Assembly: GCA_017462915.1 (NCBI GenBank)
Contig: JAFTQG010000055.1
Location: forward strand, 146,842-210,841
Direction: 5' to 3'
DNA from: Prevotella sp.
Lineage (GTDB): Bacteria > Bacteroidota > Bacteroidia > Bacteroidales > Bacteroidaceae
Length of the DNA stretch: 64,000 nt
Below are positions 9,367 through 18,592 of the stretch, one piece after another. Numbering within the stretch: position 1 is the stretch's first letter; each line of letters starts with the position of its first letter. Both the position numbers and the translations under genes were made by a program. The notes under the pieces were generated by a model. That model was not told where the DNA came from and did not search any database. It saw nothing but the letters and a program-made list of their open reading frames with translations.

Positions 9367-9469
9367 AAATTTTATTTAATTCGTAAGTATTTTTAACTAA
9401 GAAAATAATTTATTGAACTTATTGTTCACTATTATGCTGTAATTTCGCAGCCGAAAACGATTCGGTGGT

Positions 9470-9568
9470 CCCACAGATTTCTCAGATTTCTCAGATTCAT
9501 CGGAATTATTATGTTTTATATATAAATTAGGAATAAAAAAATCTGAGAAAATCTGTGAAATCTGTGGG
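9470..9568. repeat. inverted repeat of CAGATTTCTCAGA type
   Basis: CCCACAGATTTCTCAGATTT... (9470-9497) and its near-exact complement (9540-9568) surround a 42-base AT-rich loop. Repeats with this CAGATTT-CACAGATT style occur widely between genes in Bacteroidales. No function can be assigned. Confidence 0.6.
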
Positions 9569-9658
9569 AATACAGAAGTCTGCATATAATAAAAAGAACA
9601 GAAAAAACGAATGACAGTCTTGCCACATGCCGTGAAGGCAGGGTAGGGCGGCACACAC

Positions 9659-10063
9659 ATGAAAAACAAAACAAAGGAAATGAATGAATTACGGAGCATT
9701 GTCATCAGTGAGATGACGGAGAAGGTGAGATTCATCTTGTCACGGTCGGAGAGTGAAGGGCTGCAGTGGAAGGGCACGAAGACGGACCTTGTGGAACTGC
9801 TTCACGAGGTGTACTACCATTGCGGCATAACGATGGAGGACGGCAGCTATGCTACGTTCACGTATCTTGTGGAGCGTGCGTTCAGTGTCTTCGGCATGAC
9901 GCCGCCGCGGAATCCGAGGGCGCGTGCCGTGAGGGCGGAGAGCAGGAAGGGGATGCGCAGGGCGAGTCTTGTCAGGAGGATGGAGAATGTGCTGGCGGGT
10001 CCTGACGGCCGTAAGGCGCTGGAGAGGATGATGGGGGAGTGGGTTGTGAGGTGTCAGTTATGA
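9659..10063 (+). CDS. small RteC-like protein
   Basis: The protein has 134 residues. The segment LQWKGTKTDLVELLHEVYYH (residues ~36-55) and the following AFSVFGMTPPRNPRARAVR resemble the C-terminal part of RteC proteins, which in Bacteroides are linked to control of conjugative transposon excision. Only this part is present. Free-standing short versions occur in Bacteroidales genomes without a nearby transposon, and none is visible here, so a chromosomal role of unknown nature is more likely. The C-terminus is Arg-rich, compatible with nucleic-acid binding. There is no repeat leader in front of the ATG. Repeats of the GAGTTATG family follow the stop codon directly. Confidence 0.6.
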   Translation: MKNKTKEMNELRSIVISEMTEKVRFILSRSESEGLQWKGTKTDLVELLHEVYYHCGITMEDGSYATFTYLVERAFSVFGMTPPRNPRARAVRAESRKGMRRASLVRRMENVLAGPDGRKALERMMGEWVVRCQL

Positions 10064-10200
10064 GTTATGAGTTGTGAGTTATGAGTTATGATAGCCGGAA
10101 TAGCCGATATAGCCGGAATAGAAAGTAATAACCAAACGACTAAACGACTAAACGACTAAACCACTAAACGACTAAACCACTAAACCACTAATATGTACTC
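10064..10200. repeat. spacer repeats after the RteC-like gene
   Basis: GAGTTATGAGTTGTGAGTT units follow the stop, then ATAGCCGGAATAGCCGATA units, then AAACGACTAAACCACTAAAC units. The last family is A/C-rich in the plus direction. Confidence 0.75.
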
Positions 10201-10220
10201 CCAAGTGTATCCACATGTTA

Positions 10221-10252
10221 TTTGGAATCGCTTGCGAAAAGCAGTACCTTTG
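10221..10252 (+). promoter_or_regulatory. promoter of the M15 peptidase gene
   Basis: TTTG at 10221-10224 and TACCTTTG at 10245-10252 are 20 bases apart, a full match to the Bacteroidota -33/-7 pattern. Transcription should start near 10258 and give a ~200-base leader made almost entirely of the repeat modules. Confidence 0.7.
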
Positions 10253-10455
10253 CAAACGTAAACGAGAACCGCAATATACGGTTATACGGTTGAGCGGTCT
10301 TACGGTTATACGGCTATTGCTTCTATATCGGCTATCATACAACGCTAACCTTAACCCTAACCTTAACCTTAACCTTAACAACTCATAACTCACAACTCAT
10401 AACTCACAACCCATAACTCATAACTAATAACTCATAACTCACAACTCAACTCCCC
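10253..10455 (+). repeat. modular repeat leader of the M15 peptidase gene
   Basis: The order from the promoter is ACGGTTATACGGTTGAGCGG, CGGCTATTGCTTCTATATCGG, then CTAACCTTAACCCTAACC, then AACTCATAACTCACAACTC repeated up to the ATG. It is the clearest example of the four-module leader. Confidence 0.85.
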
Positions 10456-10962
10456 ATGAACAACACAATCACACAGCAATCCTTCGCCGTCAAGGACCCG
10501 AAACGTGAACGGCTCTCTGAGCATTTCACTCTTACGGAGATGAGCCGCTCTGCCACGGCGATACGCCACGGATGGAAGAACGAGCCTACCGACCTCGCCG
10601 TCATCAACCTCCGTCTCCTCTGCGAGAATGTCCTCGAACCCCTGCGCCGCCGCTTCGGCGTCATCCGCATCACGAGCGCCTTCCGTTCTAAGCGCGTCAA
10701 CGAGGCTGTCGGCGGCGCGGAGTTCTCCCAGCATCTCTATGGCGAGGCTGCCGACATCTTCGTCCCCAATGCCGAGGTGGGCAGGAAGATGTTCGACTTC
10801 ATCCGCACGACGCTCCCTTACGACCAGCTCATCTACGAATGCCGCCGGCGCGACAACGCGCAGTGGCTACATGTCTCCTACAGTATAGAGCGGCAGCGGA
10901 GACAGTGTTTCATGCACTACGAGATGCCCGAGACGTCGGCAAAGGCGAGGAGGGTGGTGTAG
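10456..10962 (+). CDS. peptidase M15 family (D-Ala-D-Ala carboxypeptidase-like)
   Basis: The 168-residue protein has the M15_3-type zinc signature: SQHLYGEAADI (His and Asp ligands, residues ~94-104) and WLHVSY near residue 137 giving the second His. The family cuts peptide cross-links or D-Ala-D-Ala in peptidoglycan and includes phage endolysins. There is no signal peptide, as is usual for this group. It is followed by an HU gene and a smalltalk gene, a combination common in Bacteroidales, where an amidase often takes the place of this peptidase. The set may be a domesticated phage-type lysis module, but that is inference. Confidence 0.85.
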   Translation: MNNTITQQSFAVKDPKRERLSEHFTLTEMSRSATAIRHGWKNEPTDLAVINLRLLCENVLEPLRRRFGVIRITSAFRSKRVNEAVGGAEFSQHLYGEAADIFVPNAEVGRKMFDFIRTTLPYDQLIYECRRRDNAQWLHVSYSIERQRRQCFMHYEMPETSAKARRVV

Positions 10963-11164
10963 GTTATACGGTCTTACGGTTTGGCGGTCTTACGGTCTTA
11001 CGGTTTGGCGGTCTTACGGTTATACGGCTATTGCTTCTGTATCGGCTATTAACTTTAACCCTAACCTTAACCTTAACTCTAACCCAAAACCTAAAATCTA
11101 AAACCAACTATTAACTAAACAACTAAACAACTAAACAACTAAACAACTAAACAACTAACAAACT
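10963..11164 (+). repeat. spacer repeats between the M15 and HU genes
   Basis: GGTCTTACGGTTTGGCGGT units follow the stop, then CGGCTATTGCTTCTG, then CCTAACCTTAACC units, then a regular run of AACTAAAC 8-mers that ends 6 bases before the HU start codon. Confidence 0.8.
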
Positions 11165-11614
11165 ATGCCAGTACTTTACAAAATCAAGAAACTCGAGAGA
11201 AAGTATTCCGACGGTCGTGTCGACACTGCAAACAACAAGTGGTATGCCAACGCCGTCATCGTAAACACCGTGTCCACCGACAAGATTGCCGAGAGGATAG
11301 AGGAGAAGTGCACTCTCACCAAGGCCGATGTCAAGGCCTGCATAGAGGCTCTTGTCTATGAGATAAAGACCCAGCTCCAGAATTCCTATGCCGTGAAGCT
11401 CGACGGTCTCGGGACGTTCAAGATCTCGCTCCGCAGCAGCGGTGCCGTGAGCCTCGAGCAGTTCTCCGTGCAGAAGAACATCGTCGGCACGAGGGTGCTT
11501 TTCCTCCCTGCAAAGCAGAAGGACACCAATTCGGGCAAGATGATTTCCGCCCTCACCTACGGCACCAAGTGTACCAAGGTGCCTGAGAACAAGGCCGTGC
11601 AGGAGGGCGCGTGA
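11165..11614 (+). CDS. HU family DNA-binding protein
   Basis: The 149-residue protein belongs to the larger HU-type proteins of Bacteroidales. Residues ~10-110 hold the HU fold: a helical part (KIAERIEEKCTLTKADVKA) and the GLGTFKISLRSSG beta segment that in HU proteins leads into the DNA-binding arms. It has an extra N-terminal strand region (KYSDGRVDTANNKWYANAV) and a Lys-rich tail. It binds DNA without strong sequence preference and compacts or bends it. It is probably transcribed with the M15 and smalltalk genes; a hairpin terminator follows at 11884. Confidence 0.85.
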   Translation: MPVLYKIKKLERKYSDGRVDTANNKWYANAVIVNTVSTDKIAERIEEKCTLTKADVKACIEALVYEIKTQLQNSYAVKLDGLGTFKISLRSSGAVSLEQFSVQKNIVGTRVLFLPAKQKDTNSGKMISALTYGTKCTKVPENKAVQEGA

Positions 11615-11764
11615 GTTGTTCAGTTGTGAGTTGTTCAGTTGTGAGTTATGAGTTTATAGCCGGAATAGCCATAATAGCCGAAATAGAAGAAACTCACAAC
11701 TGACAACTCACAACTCACAACTGACAACTCACAACTGATAACTCACAACTTAAAACCTGATCCA
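11615..11764 (+). repeat. palindromic spacer between the HU and smalltalk genes
   Basis: GAGTTGTTCAGTTGTGAGTT units after the stop are complementary to AACTCACAACTGACAACTC units before the next ATG, with ATAGCCGGAATAGCC units in the centre. Confidence 0.75.
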
Positions 11765-11863
11765 ATGACAAAGAAAGAGACAGTAAAATACATCATCCAG
11801 CTTGTCGTGGCGATTCTCACAGCCATAGGCACATCGATAGGCGTCACGAGCTGCATGTCATAA
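11765..11863 (+). CDS. smalltalk protein
   Basis: A 32-residue protein: MTKKETVKYIIQLV, then a hydrophobic helix with AILTAIGTSIGV and an end TSCMS. Length, the basic N-terminus, the single hydrophobic helix and the terminal TSC match the Bacteroidales smalltalk family, which typically lies beside HU and peptidoglycan hydrolase genes. The function is not known; it is probably a membrane peptide. An AACTCAC-type repeat leader precedes it. Confidence 0.75.
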   Translation: MTKKETVKYIIQLVVAILTAIGTSIGVTSCMS

Positions 11864-11883
11864 GAGAGTAACAACAGCAAATA

Positions 11884-11931
11884 AAAAAATAGTAGCGATA
11901 GACCATATAATTTCTATCGCTACTATTTTTT
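11884..11931 (+). terminator. rho-independent-type terminator after smalltalk
   Basis: AAAAAATAGTAGCGATAGA is followed after a 10-base loop by its complement TCTATCGCTACTATTTTTT. The stem plus T run ends the M15-HU-smalltalk unit and may also serve the minus-strand gene ending at 12018. Confidence 0.85.
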
Positions 11932-12017
11932 CCTATTCCGGCTATAGCTTCTATATCGGCTATTCCGGCTATAGCCGCAAAACCGTCTAACCGCAAGACC
12001 GCGAAAAAGACCGCCCG
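11932..12017 (-). repeat. spacer repeats after the DUF4294 gene
   Basis: In the sense of the minus-strand gene, GCGGTCTTTTTCGCGG and GCGGTTAGACGGTTTTGCGG units follow the stop and lead into CGGCTATAGCC and ATAGCCG units. Confidence 0.65.
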
Positions 12018-12635
12018 TCACATCTGTCCTGACTCTACGAGTCGTGCGCAGCGTTCTATGTCTGCATCCTCGGCATTGTGCAGCGGGTCGTATGTCTTCT
12101 TGAGCGAGGCTCCGAAGGTCCAGGCGAACACCTGGTAGAGTCCGGCCTTCAGCGGTCCTATGAAGGCGTTGATGAGGTCGTATCCCGAGGAGTTGCACTC
12201 GCGGTATACGAGTTTTATTAGGAGCTTGCCCTGTGTGAGGGTCAGCTTCTTCATGCGTGGCGTGTACTGCTCCTTCACGCCGCGTTCTACGCGCTTGAGA
12301 TGCTCGTCGCGTGATTTCTTGTCAGGGAGGGTCTGCAGGTACTCGTATGTCTCGAGCATGATATGGCGCACCTCCTTGGCTATGGGGAGCACCTTCTTCA
12401 CGTTGTACATCATGCGTGTGTAGCGTTTCCGCTCCTTCTCGTTCTTGAAGAGTTTGGGAGGGTAGCAGTAGACCTTGTTGAGTTCCATGTACTGTACCGA
12501 GTCGCCGTCAAGGAGCACCTTGCCGACTTTCATCGTGGGGACGAATGTCGGTGATGTCTGCGGCTGTCCGCCGTCATCCTGTGCATGGAGGGTGGCGGCG
12601 ATGGCTATGAGGAGTATGGTTATCGTGAGGCGCAT
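12018..12635 (-). CDS. DUF4294 family exported protein
   Basis: The 205-residue protein has a signal peptide cut before Gln20 (LHAQ). The conserved centre reads RYTRMMYNVKKVLPIAKEV and ends with GYDLINAFIGPLKAGLYQVFAW, which is typical of the DUF4294 family of Bacteroidota. The function is unknown. The family is conserved and periplasmic or membrane-associated. It is transcribed leftward after an A/C-rich leader (AAACCACACAAACCA before the ATG). I have no evidence for a partner. Confidence 0.75.
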   Translation of the reverse strand: MRLTITILLIAIAATLHAQDDGGQPQTSPTFVPTMKVGKVLLDGDSVQYMELNKVYCYPPKLFKNEKERKRYTRMMYNVKKVLPIAKEVRHIMLETYEYLQTLPDKKSRDEHLKRVERGVKEQYTPRMKKLTLTQGKLLIKLVYRECNSSGYDLINAFIGPLKAGLYQVFAWTFGASLKKTYDPLHNAEDADIERCARLVESGQM

Positions 12636-12740
12636 TGGTTTGTGTGGTTTATGCGTTTGATGGTTTTAAGTTGAGATAGCAAAATAGCCAAGATAGCCGA
12701 TATAGCCGGAATAGAAAGCAATAACTAAACGACCAAACCA
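12636..12740 (-). repeat. spacer repeats between the acyltransferase and DUF4294 genes
   Basis: In sense direction, GGTCGTTTAGTGGTTTGG units follow the acyltransferase stop, then GGCTATATCGGCTATC units, then AAACCATCAAACGC before the ATG. Confidence 0.65.
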
Positions 12741-13685
12741 CTAAACGACCAAATGACTAATAACATCTTTCTGTGCCGTGACATGTGGCAGGAAGCGCTT
12801 CATGAGCGGTATTACGGCAGGGTAGAGCATCATGATGACGAGGAACGATGTCCACAGTCCCATGTCCAGCGGCAGGAGGGCACGTATAAGCGGTTCGTGG
12901 GTGACGAGCACCATGATGCTGTACCGTCCTATATATGAGAAGTAGGGCAGGTGTCCCGTGTGCATGCAGAGGGCTATGAGGCAGAGTATGCCGCAGAGAC
13001 CTGTGATGTAGCATTGCACGATCTGGAGGACTGGCGTCTCGGCATGGTGCCATCCCGTTGCGGCGTACACGATGGCTATTGCCGTCAGGACTTTCGGTGT
13101 GAGCCGTGCCTGCATGTTGCGGCTGCGGAATATATGCCCGGTGATGAAGAAGGGCATGTATGAGAGCATCCTGTCTATGGATGCCGGCAGGGTGGGAGCA
13201 TGGTCTGTGGCGAAGATGCTTCCCATGAGCATGGCGAGGAGGAGCACAGCCCAGTCGGCTTTCACGGCTTTCCTCATGGCGTAGAACAGGAGGTTGCCTA
13301 AGAAGAGTGCCCACAGGAACCACAGCGGCATATTGGGGTATCTGGCGTCGGGCATGAGGAACGCCCACAGTGTCGCCCATCCTTCCTTGGCGGTGTTGAA
13401 GTGCATGCCGAGGACGTTGGCGAGCATTGCCGGCAGGAGCACCGATGTGGTGATATAGAAGAAGAGGAAGGGTATGAGGAGCCTGTCGGTCTTCTTCGCC
13501 GCGAATGTCGCTATCCCGCCGTAGTCCTTGAAGAAGAAGCCCGACAGGAAGAAGTAAAGGGGCATCCTTATCAGCGTGAGGTAGCTGTCGGTGGGCAGCT
13601 CCACGCCGTATGCGCCTTGCAGGTGGTTGAGCACGACAAGGCTGATGCATAGTCCTTTGGCGAGGTCGAAGTATTCTATTCGCAT
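12741..13685 (-). CDS. acyltransferase 3 family membrane protein
   Basis: A 314-residue integral membrane protein with about ten predicted hydrophobic segments. The start IEYFDLAKGLCISLVVLNHL and the following LIRMPLYFFLSGFFFK match the acyltransferase 3 family, which transfers acetyl or other acyl groups to sugars in polysaccharides, LPS or peptidoglycan. The catalytic His in this family lies in the first helix region, where NH is visible. Substrate unknown. It is isolated from other sugar genes apart from the GT2 at 16194, so acetylation of a surface glycan is an inference from the family. Confidence 0.8.
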   Translation of the reverse strand: MRIEYFDLAKGLCISLVVLNHLQGAYGVELPTDSYLTLIRMPLYFFLSGFFFKDYGGIATFAAKKTDRLLIPFLFFYITTSVLLPAMLANVLGMHFNTAKEGWATLWAFLMPDARYPNMPLWFLWALFLGNLLFYAMRKAVKADWAVLLLAMLMGSIFATDHAPTLPASIDRMLSYMPFFITGHIFRSRNMQARLTPKVLTAIAIVYAATGWHHAETPVLQIVQCYITGLCGILCLIALCMHTGHLPYFSYIGRYSIMVLVTHEPLIRALLPLDMGLWTSFLVIMMLYPAVIPLMKRFLPHVTAQKDVISHLVV

Positions 13686-13899
13686 GGTGTTACGGGCGGT
13701 TTTTGCGGTTTTTGCGGTTTTTGCGGTTAGGCGGTTTTTTACGGTTAGGCGGTTATACGGTTAGGCGGTTATACGGTTGTGCGGTGATAGCCGGAATAGC
13801 CGATATAGCCGGAATAGAAGCAATAGCCGTACAACCGTATAACCGTATAACCGCCTAACCGTAAAAAACCGTAAAAAACCGTAAAAACCGTACCCCCGC
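13686..13899 (-). repeat. palindromic spacer between porZ and the acyltransferase gene
   Basis: GCGGTTTTTGCGGTTTTTGCGG units next to the acyltransferase start (plus strand) pair with AACCGTAAAAAACCGTAAAA units next to the porZ stop. ATAGCCGGAATAGCCGATA units form the centre. Confidence 0.75.
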
Positions 13900-16029
13900 C
13901 TATCTCACAATCGCGATCTTCGTCACTATACCTTTCTCACCCTCTGGAGTGGCGACATTCACCATATATACGCCCGAGGCGACCTTGCGTCCTCTTGTGT
14001 CGCATCCGTCCCAGAGATAGGAGCCGCCCTGGCAGATGCCCTCGTTGACGAGCTGTCCCGACGATGTGAGGATCTTTACCTGAGCTCCTGGAGTGAGTCC
14101 CGTGACGGTTATCATGCCCGTATATTCGGGAGTGACAGGATTGGGATATACCCATGCCGTCTCCTTAGACATCTCCTCGGCGTTGGCGTCGCTGATGTCC
14201 CCCTGGTATGCGCAGAGACCTCTGCCTGTAGCGATGTAGACGATGCCTGTCTCGCTGTCTATGATGATGTCGTGGATGAAATCGGAAGGTATCGGGGAGT
14301 TTTCTGTCGAGAAATGGTGCAGCTCCGTGTTGTTGTCGCTGCTGATGAGATATATGCCGGTCGTCGCCGTCCCTATCCATTTGCGGTTTGCGGCGTCTAT
14401 GGCTATCGTCCTCACGGGGATGCCGTCGAGGAGGTAGTCGGCGTAGTTCGTGCCGTCGTTGCGCGGCACCTTATGCTGCACGAACGCCACATTGTCCGCA
14501 GTCTCCGTCCTTGCCGCAGAGTGTGAGAGGTAGAACGGTCCGCCGTCTGACGCCACCCAGATGTTGCCGTCCTTGTCCTCGGTGAGGTCGAATATCTGGT
14601 GATGGGAGATTGTGGAGCCGTCCTGGTTCATGAAGGAGGTGAAGGGCAGGAGGGTGTTGTTGCGCCAGTCGTAGCGGAAGACGGCGGTCTTGTCCCACTG
14701 GTTGTTGTTCCACCACAGGTAGCCGTTCGTCGGGCTTATGAATGCGCTCTGGGCATCGACGTTGTAGCGGTTCTCGAAGGAGATGGCACGCTGAGGGAAA
14801 TTGCGTGAGCTGCCGTCGCGGGAGAACTGCACGAGGGGCGTGTCACACCAGCCGTTCATGACCCACAGCGTGTTGTCGCGGTCGTAGGCCATGGAGCAGA
14901 CGTTGGAGCGTCCCTCCTCGTAGTTGTACATGCCTGTCAGCGCACTGTTGGCAGGGATATGCGCCTTTACAGGCTTGTAGCCCGAATATTCGTAGAGGCC
15001 TGATGCCGCGCCTACCCAGAAATGGTTCTTGTCGAGAGGGTCGAAAGCCATGCAGTTGGCGTCGATATAGTCGTATCCTGTCATCCTCCCCGGAGAGGCG
15101 AGCACGTCCCAGGAACTGCCGTCGTATATCTGCACGCATCCCGGTATCTTTCCCGAGAAGCCGTAGCTGAGGTTTCCGCATGTGGCGAAGAGCCGTCCGT
15201 CGTGGAGGTACAGTCGCCAGAAGTTTTTTGACTGCGGTCCGTCGGGCACTACACCTCCCCCTTTCTGCTGCAGCGTGTCGTCCTCGTCATGCTCGTAGCG
15301 TGCGAGGCGTCCCTCAGGGTCGTTGCCCCAGTAGCAGGAGTTGCGGCTGTCGCGGAAGAGCGTGCCGTAGTCGTTGGAGAGGTCTTGCGACGGCTTGAGG
15401 TCAGTCCACAGCTCTCCTGTCGTGCTCCACGAGTTAGGGTCGAGGAGGTTTCCCGATAGCGGCGCTTTCACCACGCCGTCATCCGTGAGGGCGTAGATAT
15501 GCGTTGAGGTCACGTGTGTGTCGCTGACCTTCTGTCCGAGGTTGTATGTGTCTATGACATGCTCGTTGCGGACATCGAAGTTTATTATGCCGAAGCCTGT
15601 GCAGATATATGCGCGCTGTCCGTAGACACATATATTATATATGTTCTTGTCGCCAGTCATCTGCTTGTCGGCGAGGTCGGTGAATGTCGTGACGTCTTTG
15701 TCGACAGTGAGGAGGTCTATCTTCTGGTTGCTGTAGGCGACGATCAGTCTTCCGGCGTCTCCGCACCATGCTATCTGCCGTATGTCGTTGCTCGAGAGGC
15801 ATCCTCCGTCGAGGTCTGACAGAGGGTCGTCCTTGTAGTATGTCGTGAGGCTGTTGTCGGCAGGGTGGAAGGAGTAGAGGTTTCCGGAGGCGAGGACGAA
15901 GATGTCGGTGCCTGCCGGTGCCACCTGCGTTATGCCGTAGTAGCTCGGGAAGAGTGTCCATGTCCCTATCCTCTCGGCTGCCGCCGTGAGGGAGAGGAGG
16001 GTGAGGAGGGAGAGGATGAGGTGTTTCAT
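13900..16029 (-). CDS. porZ: PorZ-like type IX secretion surface protein
   Basis: The 709-residue protein has a signal peptide (~1-18). A long series of beta-propeller blades follows, starting WTLFPSYYGITQVAPAG, as in the PorZ N-terminal propeller domain. The C-terminal domain of type IX secretion type starts near residue 622 with WVYPNPVTP and ends GVYMVNVATPEGEKGIVTKI. In Porphyromonas gingivalis PorZ belongs to the attachment complex with PorU, PorV and PorQ and delivers anionic LPS for joining to cargo proteins. Length is close to the ~776 residues known. No other secretion genes are in the window. The gene has an AAACAACC-type leader on its 5' side. Confidence 0.85.
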   Translation of the reverse strand: MKHLILSLLTLLSLTAAAERIGTWTLFPSYYGITQVAPAGTDIFVLASGNLYSFHPADNSLTTYYKDDPLSDLDGGCLSSNDIRQIAWCGDAGRLIVAYSNQKIDLLTVDKDVTTFTDLADKQMTGDKNIYNICVYGQRAYICTGFGIINFDVRNEHVIDTYNLGQKVSDTHVTSTHIYALTDDGVVKAPLSGNLLDPNSWSTTGELWTDLKPSQDLSNDYGTLFRDSRNSCYWGNDPEGRLARYEHDEDDTLQQKGGGVVPDGPQSKNFWRLYLHDGRLFATCGNLSYGFSGKIPGCVQIYDGSSWDVLASPGRMTGYDYIDANCMAFDPLDKNHFWVGAASGLYEYSGYKPVKAHIPANSALTGMYNYEEGRSNVCSMAYDRDNTLWVMNGWCDTPLVQFSRDGSSRNFPQRAISFENRYNVDAQSAFISPTNGYLWWNNNQWDKTAVFRYDWRNNTLLPFTSFMNQDGSTISHHQIFDLTEDKDGNIWVASDGGPFYLSHSAARTETADNVAFVQHKVPRNDGTNYADYLLDGIPVRTIAIDAANRKWIGTATTGIYLISSDNNTELHHFSTENSPIPSDFIHDIIIDSETGIVYIATGRGLCAYQGDISDANAEEMSKETAWVYPNPVTPEYTGMITVTGLTPGAQVKILTSSGQLVNEGICQGGSYLWDGCDTRGRKVASGVYMVNVATPEGEKGIVTKIAIVR

Positions 16030-16193
16030 GGTGGTTGTTTGGTTGTTTGGTTGTTTGGTTGTTTGGTGGTTTAGTTGTTTGGTGGTTTAGTGGTTTAGTT
16101 GTTTGGTTGTTTAGGTTGTGATAGCCGAAATAGCCGATATAGCCGAAATAGAAACTATCAACCAAACCACTAAACAACTAAACCACCAAACCA
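16030..16193 (-). repeat. palindromic spacer between the GT2 gene and porZ
   Basis: On the plus strand, GGTTGTTTGGTTGTTTGG units pair with AACCAAACCACTAAACAAC units around ATAGCCGAAATAGCCGATA. Confidence 0.75.
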
Positions 16194-17066
16194 CTAAATC
16201 CCTCCCTTATCTATCTGTTCCTGGAGGGCATTGTTTATGGCGGTGCGTTTCTCGTCCTTGAACCAGCCCCACTTGTTGAAGTATTTGCAGATGCTGTGGA
16301 TATGCACCAGGAGGAGATGCAGGCTGTGTCTTGAGCCGCGGCTGAACTTATGGTACACGGGGACCTTGGGGTAGTAGATGGTCTTGTACCTTTCGTTCAT
16401 GCGCCTTGAGATGTCGATGTCCTCGCCGTAGAGGAAGAAGTGCTCGTCGAACATCTTTATCTCCTGTATAGCCGACATGCGGAAGAACATGAAGCAGCCG
16501 GAGAGGAACGGCACGTTGAGCACCATGTTGAACCCCGAATACTCGAGCTCGAAGCGGCGGTTGCGCTTGTTGATGATGAATTTCGGGAGGCACAGTCTCC
16601 CGAACATGTCGAACGGGGTAGGGAGCATCTTCGCCAGACGCTGTATCTCGCCGTTGGGATACAGGACCTTGGGCATCATCTGCCCCACGTCCTTGTGCTT
16701 GTCCATATACTCTTTCAGTTCGGGTATCACACGCGGTCCGAACCATATATCGGGATTCACCACGAGATGGTATTCGCTGCCTATGCTCACGGCCTTCTTC
16801 ATGGCGAAGTTGTGTCCGCCGCCGTAGCCGTTGTTGTCATGGCGGAAGTATATGAGCTTCATGCCTGCCGCCACGCGCTTGATGAGTTCCGGTTCGCCGG
16901 AGAGGACCCTTTCGGCAAACTGCTTCAGCTCTGCCTCGAGCTGGAACATGTGTTCCGAATGGTCTATGATGTATATGACATCGACAGGCGAGGCGAAGAG
17001 GCTTCGCAACACCGGTTCGATGTCAAGTAAGTGATGGTCGTATGTTACTACTGACGCTGTAATCAT
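16194..17066 (-). CDS. glycosyltransferase family 2 (rhamnosyltransferase-like)
   Basis: The 290-residue protein starts [19 protein letters not shown], typical of GT2 enzymes that add deoxysugars. Further motifs are [12 protein letters not shown] (residues ~77-88), VVNPDIWF for the metal site and [14 protein letters not shown] for the catalytic region. The closest kind of enzyme is the WbbL-like rhamnosyltransferase of O-antigen or arabinogalactan linker synthesis; the real sugar is unknown. Its ATG overlaps the stop of the YitT-RdgB gene by 4 bases (ATGA), so the two are translationally coupled. Confidence 0.85.
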   Translation of the reverse strand: MITASVVTYDHHLLDIEPVLRSLFASPVDVIYIIDHSEHMFQLEAELKQFAERVLSGEPELIKRVAAGMKLIYFRHDNNGYGGGHNFAMKKAVSIGSEYHLVVNPDIWFGPRVIPELKEYMDKHKDVGQMMPKVLYPNGEIQRLAKMLPTPFDMFGRLCLPKFIINKRNRRFELEYSGFNMVLNVPFLSGCFMFFRMSAIQEIKMFDEHFFLYGEDIDISRRMNERYKTIYYPKVPVYHKFSRGSRHSLHLLLVHIHSICKYFNKWGWFKDEKRTAINNALQEQIDKGGI

Positions 17067-18592
17067 CGGTCTTTCGTTTTGTCTTTCCCGCCTTTGCTTC
17101 CGAGCAGGAAGGCGGCGAGCTTCTCCGTCGCCAGGGCACGGTGGGATATATGGTTCTTGATGTCAGGCCCGAGTTCGGCAAAGGACTTGTCGTATCCTTC
17201 GGGCATGAATATCGGGTCATATCCGAAGCCTTCCGTCCCGTGCTTCTCCGTGAGGATGGAGCCGTTGACGATGCCTTCGAAGAAATGTTCCTTGCCTTGG
17301 TATATCAGGGCTATCGACGTGCGGAAGCGTGCCTTGCGGTTGTCGTTGCCGTCGAGCTTGTAGAGGAGCTTGCGCATGTTTGCCTCCGAGTCATGGTCGT
17401 CGCCTGCCTCAGGGTCGCTGTATCCGTCGTCAGGGATATTGGCGTAGCGTGCCGAGTAGACGCCCGGTGCGCCTCCGAGGGCTTCCACCTCCAGGCCGGT
17501 GTCGTCGGCGAAGCAGTCGAAGCCGTAGTAGTGGTTTATGTAGCGCGCCTTCTCCATGGCGTTGTCCTCGAGGGTGTTGTGAGTCTCGGGGAGCTCGGCG
17601 TTGCAGCCGACATCCTTCAGCGAGCGCACCTCAAACCTGTCGCCGAGGATGCTGCGCACTTCGGAGAGCTTGTTCTTGTTGTTGGTGGCGAAGACGATGA
17701 TAGGCTTCTGGTTCTTTACTTTCGTCTTTATGTTCCCGAATCCTTCGCCGTAGACACCGAGGGCGGTGGTCACGGAGACGAAGCAGAAGGGGTCAACGGA
17801 TTTTATGGCGCGCATGATGGTCTCGGCGTAGCGCTTGCTGCACACGCAGATGACGACGTTGCGCTCCGACTTGGTATACCAGCCTTCGCCGGAGAGTACG
17901 GTGACGCCGAAGCCTTCCTTCGCTATGCGGTCGGCTATGGCGGAGTAGTTGCGCGAGAAGACCTTGAACTCCACTGCCTGACAGAGCTTGCGTGTGAAGT
18001 AGTCGAGCGTCATGGCTGCCACGATGAGGAGTATGAAGCCGAAGATGACGCGCTGTATGTCGTGGAAGATTATGTAGCTGCTGCTGACGATGATGATGTC
18101 GCAGAGCATGATGATCTGTCCGAGGGATACCTCCTTGTACTTGTTCACGGCGGCGGCGATGATGTCCGTTCCTCCTGTCGATCCGTTATGGTAGAAGCAG
18201 ATGCTGAGGCCTATGCCTTCCATGATGCCCGAGAGGACGCAGGCCATGAACATCTCGTTGCCGAGGAGCTTCGGCACGGGGTCCACGAAGAATGGATGGA
18301 GCACGGCAAGCCACATCGCTATGCTTCCGAAGCCGAAGATGGACTTCAGGCAGAAGTTCAGTCCCACGATTCTTGCTCCGAAGATGAGGAATATGATGTT
18401 TATCGCCGTGTAGCTTATAGGCACCTGCAGTCCCGTGGCGTAGAAGATGAGTGCGGAGATACCTGCCACACCGCCGGTGGTGAGCTGGTAGGGCAGCATG
18501 AACATCTCCACTCCGAGGGCGTATATCAGCGTGCCAACGAGTACCATGAAGTAGTCGCGAAGCTCGCGGAATATCTTTTTCTTGTCAAGCAT
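17063..18592 (-). CDS. YitT family membrane protein fused to RdgB/Ham1 purine NTP pyrophosphatase
   Basis: One uninterrupted frame of 509 residues encodes two proteins that are normally separate. Residues ~1-288 are a YitT family membrane protein: five hydrophobic segments, the [17 protein letters not shown] motif, and a C-terminal DUF2179 domain ending [13 protein letters not shown]. Residues ~296-500 are the RdgB/Ham1 enzyme that hydrolyses ITP, dITP and [38 protein letters not shown] and GFGYDPIF are all present. Between them is only a short linker (KTKVKNQKP) with no Met for an internal start. In related genomes leuS, yitT and rdgB are often adjacent in this order, so a lost stop codon or small deletion probably fused the neighbours. 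Both halves look intact. Confidence 0.9.
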   Translation of the reverse strand: MLDKKKIFRELRDYFMVLVGTLIYALGVEMFMLPYQLTTGGVAGISALIFYATGLQVPISYTAINIIFLIFGARIVGLNFCLKSIFGFGSIAMWLAVLHPFFVDPVPKLLGNEMFMACVLSGIMEGIGLSICFYHNGSTGGTDIIAAAVNKYKEVSLGQIIMLCDIIIVSSSYIIFHDIQRVIFGFILLIVAAMTLDYFTRKLCQAVEFKVFSRNYSAIADRIAKEGFGVTVLSGEGWYTKSERNVVICVCSKRYAETIMRAIKSVDPFCFVSVTTALGVYGEGFGNIKTKVKNQKPIIVFATNNKNKLSEVRSILGDRFEVRSLKDVGCNAELPETHNTLEDNAMEKARYINHYYGFDCFADDTGLEVEALGGAPGVYSARYANIPDDGYSDPEAGDDHDSEANMRKLLYKLDGNDNRKARFRTSIALIYQGKEHFFEGIVNGSILTEKHGTEGFGYDPIFMPEGYDKSFAELGPDIKNHISHRALATEKLAAFLLGSKGGKDKTKDR

